NCBI GenBank assembly: GCA_028869725.1
Contig: JAGWRJ010000828.1
Span: 1 to 11,556, forward strand
DNA from: Alphaproteobacteria bacterium
Lineage (GTDB): Bacteria; Pseudomonadota; Alphaproteobacteria; Micropepsales; Micropepsaceae
Direction of reading: 5' to 3'
DNA: 11,556 nucleotides
In this document: piece after piece, positions 6,961-11,556 of the stretch
Layout of the letters: the number at the start of each line of letters is the position of its first letter
Numbering within the stretch: the first letter of the stretch is position 1
The notes under the pieces: generated by a model
Seen by the model: only the letters and a program-made list of their open reading frames with translations
Database searches by the model: none
Told to the model about the DNA's origin: nothing
Program-made: the position numbers and the translations under genes

Positions 6961-8388
6961 TCACGCCGCGTGGCGCCGTTCGCGCAGAAACTGGAAGAAT
7001 TCCACGCCTTCGCGCAAACGCCGCTTCATCATGTCGGTTGAGCGCACCATCTCGCCGACGATCGAGGCGATCTTGGTCGGCCGGAAATAGAACTGTCTGT
7101 AGAAATCTTCGAGCGAGTCAAAAATCTGCTTATGGCTCAGGTGCGGATAGTGCAACGGCGCGATCTGGATGCCGTGCTCGTCCACCAGTTCCGCGTTGGC
7201 CGCATCGAGCCAGCCGTTCTGCACAGCCTGATTATAGAGAAACGTACCGGGATAGGGAGCGGCGAGCGAGACCTGGATGGTATGGGGATTGATGCGCTTG
7301 GCGAATTCCACGGTTTCACGAATGGTCTCCGTGGTCTCGCCGGGAAGGCCGAGGATAAAGGTGCCATGGATCGTGATCCCAAGATCATGACAGTCCTTGG
7401 TGAACCGCTCGGCAACTTCGATCCGCATGCCCTTCTTGATGTTGTGAAGTATCTGTTGATTGCCGCTCTCATAACCCACCAGCAGCAGCCGCAGGCCACC
7501 TTCTCTCAGCTTTTCCAGCGTCTTACGTGGCACATTGGCCTTGGCGTTGCATGACCAGGTGACGCCGAGTTTGCCGAGCTCCTTGGCGATTGCCTCGGCT
7601 CGAGGAGCGTCGTCGGTGAAGGTGTCGTCGTCGAAGAAGAACTCTTTGACCTGAGGAAATGTCTGCTTGGCGTATTTGATCTCTTCGATCACGTGCTCGA
7701 CACTGCGCGTACGGTACCGGTGACCACCAACGGTCTGTGGCCAGAGACAGAAGGTGCAGCGCGATTTGCAGCCGCGTCCGGTGTAGATCGAGATATAGGG
7801 ATGCTTGAGGTACCCGATGAAGTAGTCTTCGATGCGCAGGTCGCGCTTGTAGACCGGGGACACGAAGGGCAGAGAGTCCATGTTTTCGATCATCGGCCGA
7901 TCGTCATTGTGTACGATCGCCCCGCTGCGCGTGCGGTAGGAAATTCCCTTGATGTCCGCGAGCGGAATTTCGTCGGCTACATCCTTGATGGTGAAATCGA
8001 ATTCATTGCGCGCCACGTAATCAACGACCGGTCCTTCGCGCAGGCTGGCCTCGGCATTGACCGCGACTTTGGCGCCGATCATTCCAACCAGAAGTCCGGG
8101 ATTGGCGGCTTTGAGCGCTTCGATCACCTTCACGTCTGATTTGAACGAAGGAACCGAAGTGTGAACGACCACGTGGTCGAAGTCTTTGGCCTGCGCCACA
8201 ACCTCGTCCAGGCGGATCCCCGCGGGCGGTGCATCAATCAGCTTGGACCCTTCTACCAGGGCAGCGGGCTGGGCGAGCCAGGTGGGAAACCAGAATGACT
8301 TGATTTCACGTTTTGCCTGGTAGCGCGAACCTGCACCGCCATCGAAACCATCAAAGGAAGGGGCCTGGAGGAAAAGCGTGCGCAGCAT
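6961..8388 (-). CDS. hpnJ: Radical SAM hopanoid cyclitol-ether synthase HpnJ
   Basis: A 475-residue radical SAM enzyme. The [4Fe-4S] motif CKSRCTFC (C207, C211, C214) sits in the first strand of the barrel, followed by the FFDDDTF region (250-256), GYESGN (305-310) and the GTFILGLPGET segment (342-352). The N-terminal roughly 160 residues look like the Rossmann-type domain annotated as B12-binding in related enzymes, but I see no DxHxxG cobalamin motif. In the family HpnJ contracts the glucosamine ring to form the bacteriohopanetetrol cyclitol ether. The frame is open for 36 more codons upstream, into hpnI. ATG at 8386-8388 was chosen because it gives the usual MLRTLFLQAPSFDGFDGGAG start, follows an AGGTG element and lies 19 bp after the hpnI stop. 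Confidence 0.95.
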   Translation of the reverse strand: MLRTLFLQAPSFDGFDGGAGSRYQAKREIKSFWFPTWLAQPAALVEGSKLIDAPPAGIRLDEVVAQAKDFDHVVVHTSVPSFKSDVKVIEALKAANPGLLVGMIGAKVAVNAEASLREGPVVDYVARNEFDFTIKDVADEIPLADIKGISYRTRSGAIVHNDDRPMIENMDSLPFVSPVYKRDLRIEDYFIGYLKHPYISIYTGRGCKSRCTFCLWPQTVGGHRYRTRSVEHVIEEIKYAKQTFPQVKEFFFDDDTFTDDAPRAEAIAKELGKLGVTWSCNAKANVPRKTLEKLREGGLRLLLVGYESGNQQILHNIKKGMRIEVAERFTKDCHDLGITIHGTFILGLPGETTETIRETVEFAKRINPHTIQVSLAAPYPGTFLYNQAVQNGWLDAANAELVDEHGIQIAPLHYPHLSHKQIFDSLEDFYRQFYFRPTKIASIVGEMVRSTDMMKRRLREGVEFFQFLRERRHAA

Positions 8389-8407
8389 GAAACACCTAAA
8401 GATGACA

Positions 8408-9544
8408 TCAAGACATTGCCCCATCGCGCCCCACGCGCAGACGGGCGCCCCGCCAGCGCACTGCCGAACCGGACAGCGAGCCAAGGAACAGGGCAAAAGA
8501 TAACACGTCGCGCAGGGGCAGTGCCCACGCGGGACCGGCTTGGCGACCGACTATATGGTCTATCCGGGCCTTCAGGAAAAGACGGGCGGCCAGAATAGTT
8601 GCCAATCCCGCAATCGCTGTAGGGGTAAAGTCAGCCAAAGTGGCACCAATCAGTCCGAGGGGCAGTGCGTGGGTGACAAAGCTGCCCCAATGGCCGCGTG
8701 GATCGATGGTCCGGATGGTTCTCGCCCAGCGCAGTTCATGGGCAATCAGGTCTTTGAACCCTGCCTCACTGCCATAATGGCGCAGGATGACCGGCGGATA
8801 GGCGATGCGCAGGCCCAAAGTCCTGACGGCGCGGCCGATTTCGTAGTCGTCAGCCAGCAGATTGGCGAACCGGGCAAAGCCGCCAATGCGGGCAAGTGTC
8901 TGTCGGCGTAGTGCCATGGTGGAGCCGAAGCAGGGTGTGGCAAGGTGAAAGCCGATGCCCACAGCTGCATTGGGAAGAAAATTGTAGCTGACAGCCATGG
9001 CGGCCAGGCGGGACCAGGCCCCTCTGCGGCCCTCGCCCGCATAAAGGCAGGTGACAACACCGACATCTGACCCGCTGAGCGAGGCCACGACGAGACTGAG
9101 CCAGTTACCTGGCACCTCCATGTCGCTGTCGGCAAGCACGAGGGTGTCGTGTTCGACCGCCGCCATCATGTTGATCAGGTTGGAGACCTTGGCGTTGCTG
9201 CCATGACTTTTGGGGCTGCTGACAAGCGCAATATTATGATGCGGATGGCTCTGCTTTAGCCGCTCCACTATCGCGCACGCAGGGTCATCGGCCGCGTGGA
9301 CCCCGAATACGAACTGCGTGGGGCCGCCATAATCCTGTTTCAGCGTGCTCGTCAGAGCTGTTTCAAGGCCCGCTTCAGCGCCATAAAGTGGCTTCAGCAC
9401 ACTGACGGCAGGAGCAGGCTGAGGCGGAGGATCCGGCCTTCGGGCCATCATGCGCGTCAGCAGGGCTGCGGCTGCCACCATATACAGTCCACCGGCGATG
9501 GCAGTGGCAAGAACGATCCAGCCTACGATATGGCAAAATAGCAA
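8408..9544 (-). CDS. hpnI: Hopanoid glycosyltransferase HpnI (N-acetylglucosamine transfer to bacteriohopanetetrol)
   Basis: A 378-residue GT-A enzyme resembling ceramide glucosyltransferases (GT21-like). It has an N-terminal membrane segment (about 4-29), SVLKPLYGAEAGLE (48-61), metal-binding DSD (139-141), DDYEIG (232-237), the HELRW acceptor-site motif (269-273) and C-terminal hydrophobic segments near 292-325 and 345-360. In Burkholderia, genetics assign HpnI the addition of N-acetylglucosamine to bacteriohopanetetrol, the substrate for HpnK and HpnJ encoded just downstream. The start is uncertain. TTG at 9542-9544 keeps the full first membrane helix but has no clear Shine-Dalgarno. ATG at 9479-9481 (Met22) has GGTGGA about 7 nt upstream but would cut that helix. 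An in-frame stop at 9578-9580 limits any extension. It is the first gene of the hopanoid run. Confidence 0.9.
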   Translation of the reverse strand: MLFCHIVGWIVLATAIAGGLYMVAAAALLTRMMARRPDPPPQPAPAVSVLKPLYGAEAGLETALTSTLKQDYGGPTQFVFGVHAADDPACAIVERLKQSHPHHNIALVSSPKSHGSNAKVSNLINMMAAVEHDTLVLADSDMEVPGNWLSLVVASLSGSDVGVVTCLYAGEGRRGAWSRLAAMAVSYNFLPNAAVGIGFHLATPCFGSTMALRRQTLARIGGFARFANLLADDYEIGRAVRTLGLRIAYPPVILRHYGSEAGFKDLIAHELRWARTIRTIDPRGHWGSFVTHALPLGLIGATLADFTPTAIAGLATILAARLFLKARIDHIVGRQAGPAWALPLRDVLSFALFLGSLSGSAVRWRGARLRVGRDGAMS

Positions 9545-9685
9545 AATGGCCCACTTTGGCAGGAGCGACGGTCCGGCTTAGCACAGCGGAACACCCAACT
9601 CGACAGGCTGATGCCTGCCCTGCGACTACGCGCCCGCGGCTAGCGACGAGGTACCATTATCACGTGCGAATTCGGCAGTCCTGCT
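9545..9685 (-). promoter_or_regulatory. 141-bp leader/promoter region of hpnI, only a weak -10-like box seen
   Basis: This gap separates the DUF2934 gene from hpnI; both point left. The best promoter-like element is GATAAT on the minus strand (9656-9661), one mismatch from consensus and preceded by TG-like context, but no matching -35 box lies 16-18 nt upstream. An inverted repeat, TTCGGC at 9671-9676 with GCCGAA at 9689-9694, overlaps the end of the DUF2934 gene and lacks a T run. A short CAGGC-TGAT-GCCTG hairpin lies at 9604-9617. None of these decides whether hpnI has its own promoter. Confidence 0.25.
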
Positions 9686-9919
9686 TCAGCCGAACAAATC
9701 CCAGAAGCAGAGCTCGCGCGTGCCTGTGCGTCGTTCGGCCGGGCGGCGCCTTAGCAGTTCCGATTGCAGCTCAGCCGCCGCCTGGCACCAGTGGGCGACG
9801 GCGCGTCCTTCCGGCCGCCCCTCGCGCTCCCAGATCTGGTAACTGCGACGTGCGATCTGTTCCTGGGTTGGCGCCGCTTCGGCGTCATCGGAGGTTCGCG
9901 ATTTCAGCTCCAGGGACAT
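9686..9919 (-). CDS. Small DUF2934 protein
   Basis: A 77-residue protein whose core (about residues 20-50) carries the DUF2934 signature: IARRSYQIW, then EREGRPEGR, then AHW and an acidic/Ala-rich helix. No biochemical function is established for DUF2934; these short charged proteins are common in alphaproteobacteria. The N-terminal 18 residues are acidic and probably disordered. The C-terminus is Arg-rich and ends in an aromatic tail (CFWDLFG). ATG at 9917-9919 has AAAGGA 6-7 nt upstream, a good ribosome binding site. It lies 141 bp upstream of hpnI on the same strand, so co-transcription is possible but not required. There is no membrane segment or signal peptide. Confidence 0.82.
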   Translation of the reverse strand: MSLELKSRTSDDAEAAPTQEQIARRSYQIWEREGRPEGRAVAHWCQAAAELQSELLRRRPAERRTGTRELCFWDLFG

Positions 9920-10406
9920 CGGTATTCCTTTCGCTCACAACGTGCCTTGCCCCCGAATTGCCCGATCCAAAGCGCGTAATCCTCTTGCTCCAGTCAGCGC
10001 CCCTAAAACTCAGTCCGATAGAATATCCTGCGGCCGCTGCGCGTATTGACGCAAATCAGGCCACGACTTCGCATTCTGTGCCCGGTCCCCAGCTTTTGCC
10101 CGCAGCAGACTTTCGTGTCTGCGTGCAGATTACAGGATCGGCTGTCAGCCGCGCATGCGCCATGGGCGAGCAGTTCGGCACCTGCATGGCCAGGTTAGAT
10201 GGCGGAATTCGGATTTCAGGCTCGCGCAGCATTGGCGACCTCCCAGCCCATCCGCATGCGGGGGCTGATCCTCGAGGGGACAGTATCAGTGCGTGTAAAT
10301 TCAGGCAACATGGCCCGCATCACCAGAAATCGACCGGCTTTATTGTCCGACCTGATAGAATATAGTTATTGATCCTTTCTGACAAAAGCCGCCCCATTGT
10401 TTTCTC
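9920..10406. other. 487-bp gap between the DUF2934 gene and kch, no convincing gene
   Basis: This divergent spacer should hold the promoters of both flanking genes. What can be seen: GATAGAATAT occurs twice in the same orientation (10017-10026 and 10354-10363), each just after a GTCCGA. A perfect 6-bp hairpin GCAGAC/GTCTGC lies at 10105-10122 without a T run. On the minus strand a 58-codon frame (10056-10232) has a strong GGGAGGT ribosome-binding-like sequence 5 nt before its ATG, but its product resembles nothing I recognise. No tRNA, rRNA or known riboswitch pattern was seen. The last 60 bp before kch are markedly more AT-rich than the surroundings. Confidence 0.6.
10339..10366 (+). promoter_or_regulatory. 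Weak candidate promoter for kch
   Basis: TATAGT (10361-10366, 5 of 6 to the -10 consensus) follows TTTATT (10339-10344, 3 of 6 to -35) at 16-nt spacing in the AT-rich stretch before kch. An overlapping TAGAAT (10356-10361) is an alternative -10. The leader would be about 35 nt. Called on composition and position only. Confidence 0.25.
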
Positions 10407-11556
10407 ATGCAGATTTTTGACCGTCACCCCATCCGCAATATTGTTGAGCGTGCACGCACGCTGCTCCATCGCTTGGCTATCGCGCTGCGCACGCGCTACT
10501 GGTTCCCACATGTCCCGCTGGCAGTGCTGTTCACGCTTGGCGGATACTGGCTGCTTGCGTTTGACCTGGGGAGTGGCTGGCCCAATTATCTTGAACGGGT
10601 CGCAGTAGGATCTGCCGAGCTTCCGCCAAAACTTCTGCCGGTTCTGCTGGTGGGCGGTGGCATGATGCCGGTGGGCCTGGGGTTGCTGTTCCGCTCCCGT
10701 GTGGCCTGGACCATGGCACTCATTCTGGCGATTGCCGCAGGTGCGATCACAGGCCTTGGGGCGGTGCATTCCGGTGTAGGACTGCTCGCGTATTTTGCAC
10801 TCATGGTCTTCCTGCTGATCGTGGCGTGGAACCGCTTCGATCGTGCGAGCCTTGCTGCGTCGACTCTGTTCGCCATCACATCCGTGCTGATGCTTCTGAT
10901 GTACGCCACGTATGGTGCGTTCTATCTTGGAGTAGACTTCAAGCCGAAGATTACTGACCTGATCACGGCGTTCTACTTTGCGGTCGTGTCGATGAGCACG
11001 GTGGGTTACGGGGACATCACACCGCAGACACCCGAAGCCAGACTTTTCGCCGTTTCGGTAATTCTTTTAGGGGTTGCGGTCTTTGCAACATCGTTGACCG
11101 CGGTCATTGCTCCGCTCGTTTCAAATTCTATCACGCGCATAGTTACGCGAAGAGGCCTAGGTATGACCCGCAGCAATCATTTTATTGTCATTGGCCGCAC
11201 GGCGCTGGCGGTCAACACCTGGCGTGAACTCGCCAAGCGTGGCCGCTCCGTGACACGCATCGTGCGCGAAATGCCGGAAGAGACGGGCGCCGGAGAGTGC
11301 GATCTTGTGGTTGGTGATCCCTCAAGTGTGTCGGTGCTCAAGGAAGCAGGTGCGGAAAAGGCGCAGGCGGTTCTTGCCATGACCGATGACGATTCGGAAA
11401 ATGCGTTCATCGTCCTTGCTGTGCGGGAATTAGCACCGAAGACCCGTACGATTGCCGCAATCAACGATGCCCACCATATGGGTCGTATTCGTCTGGTTCA
11501 GCCCGATGTAACCATTGCCCCCCAAGTCCTGGGTGGAGAACTGCTTGCGATGATGC
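10407..11556 (+). CDS. kch: Kch-type potassium channel with C-terminal RCK domain (cut by window end)
   Basis: The first 383 codons of an inner-membrane K+ channel closely resembling E. coli Kch in layout. There are hydrophobic segments near 36-52, 75-95, 99-118, 122-141 and 151-173, a pore helix with selectivity filter STVGYGDI (197-204), and a last helix at 211-235. The cytosolic RCK/TrkA-N domain starts about 253 (MTRSNHFIVIG). The RCK dinucleotide loop is G-R-T-A rather than GxGxxG; E. coli Kch deviates at the same place. Few basic residues lie in the presumed S4, so voltage gating is not supported. ATG at 10407 is the only start after an in-frame TGA at 10380-10382 and has no clear Shine-Dalgarno. 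Compared with a usual length near 417, some 30-40 residues are missing. It is divergent from the hopanoid genes and probably unrelated to them. Confidence 0.92.
   Translation, partial: MQIFDRHPIRNIVERARTLLHRLAIALRTRYWFPHVPLAVLFTLGGYWLLAFDLGSGWPNYLERVAVGSAELPPKLLPVLLVGGGMMPVGLGLLFRSRVAWTMALILAIAAGAITGLGAVHSGVGLLAYFALMVFLLIVAWNRFDRASLAASTLFAITSVLMLLMYATYGAFYLGVDFKPKITDLITAFYFAVVSMSTVGYGDITPQTPEARLFAVSVILLGVAVFATSLTAVIAPLVSNSITRIVTRRGLGMTRSNHFIVIGRTALAVNTWRELAKRGRSVTRIVREMPEETGAGECDLVVGDPSSVSVLKEAGAEKAQAVLAMTDDDSENAFIVLAVRELAPKTRTIAAINDAHHMGRIRLVQPDVTIAPQVLGGELLAMM
11151..11165 (+). promoter_or_regulatory. Internal ribosome binding site and start codon for a separate RCK domain of Kch
   Basis: AGAGG (11151-11155) lies 7 nt before an in-frame ATG (11163-11165, Met253) placed exactly at the start of the RCK domain. 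In E. coli kch an internal Met at the equivalent place is known to produce the soluble RCK domain on its own. The same arrangement here suggests the dual product is conserved. Confidence 0.45.

Noticed and set aside
8389..8496. Upstream extension of hpnJ by 36 codons
   Set aside because: It lies inside hpnI and adds a Cys-rich sequence not expected in HpnJ; the internal ATG gives the usual start.
9604..9617. CAGGC-TGAT-GCCTG hairpin upstream of hpnI
   Set aside because: Five base pairs and no T run on either strand; too weak to call a terminator.
10105..10122. GCAGAC/GTCTGC hairpin in the spacer
   Set aside because: Perfect 6-bp stem but no T run and no further structure; not called a terminator or RNA gene.
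9556..10365. 269-codon open frame on the plus strand across the DUF2934 gene and the spacer
   Set aside because: It runs antisense through a gene with a recognisable family and good ribosome binding site, has a low-complexity Pro/Ser/Arg composition and matches no family; it is a by-product of high GC.

Overview
The window is about 11.6 kb of GC-rich bacterial DNA. It holds most of a hopanoid (bacterial sterol-like lipid) biosynthesis cluster. Ten genes run leftwards on the minus strand, the last one cut by the window start. Upstream of them lie a small DUF2934 gene (also minus) and, divergently on the plus strand, a Kch-type potassium channel gene cut by the window end. The gene set, high GC and a DUF2934 protein suggest a proteobacterium, most likely an alphaproteobacterium. 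The genus cannot be fixed from the sequence.

Layout in transcription order (right to left): hpnI (8408-9544), hpnJ (6961-8388), hpnK (6099-6938), a ferritin-like di-iron protein with no established role (5076-5981), hpnL-like membrane protein (4055-5050), hpnA (3069-4058), hpnB (1903-3072), hpnC (1028-1906), hpnD (171-1031), and hpnE (1-174, first 58 codons only). From hpnL to hpnE every junction is a 4-nt ATGA or GTGA stop/start overlap, so these six genes form one translationally coupled block. A 117-bp gap separates hpnK from the ferritin-like gene. It contains a hairpin, a good sigma70-type promoter (perfect TATAAT) and a perfect inverted repeat over the -35 box, so the cluster probably has at least two transcription units.

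How the genes work together: HpnC, HpnD and HpnE make squalene from two farnesyl diphosphates through presqualene diphosphate and hydroxysqualene. HpnI, HpnK and HpnJ decorate bacteriohopanetetrol: N-acetylglucosamine transfer, deacetylation, then radical-SAM ring contraction to the cyclitol ether. HpnA (SDR-type reductase/epimerase), HpnB (family 2 glycosyltransferase) and HpnL (flippase-like multispanning protein) are conserved hopanoid-associated proteins of less certain role. The cyclase (shc/hpnF), hpnG and hpnH are not in the window; shc could lie beyond hpnE.

The most interesting item is the ferritin-like protein. It has a full set of di-iron ligands in the (D/E)ExRH style of soluble desaturases, heads the promoter-bearing downstream unit, and is a candidate hopanoid- or squalene-modifying oxidase. 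The 487-bp space between the DUF2934 gene and kch has no convincing gene, but carries a direct repeat and several small structures. The kch gene has a Met codon with its own Shine-Dalgarno-like sequence at the start of the RCK domain, matching the internal start known in E. coli kch.
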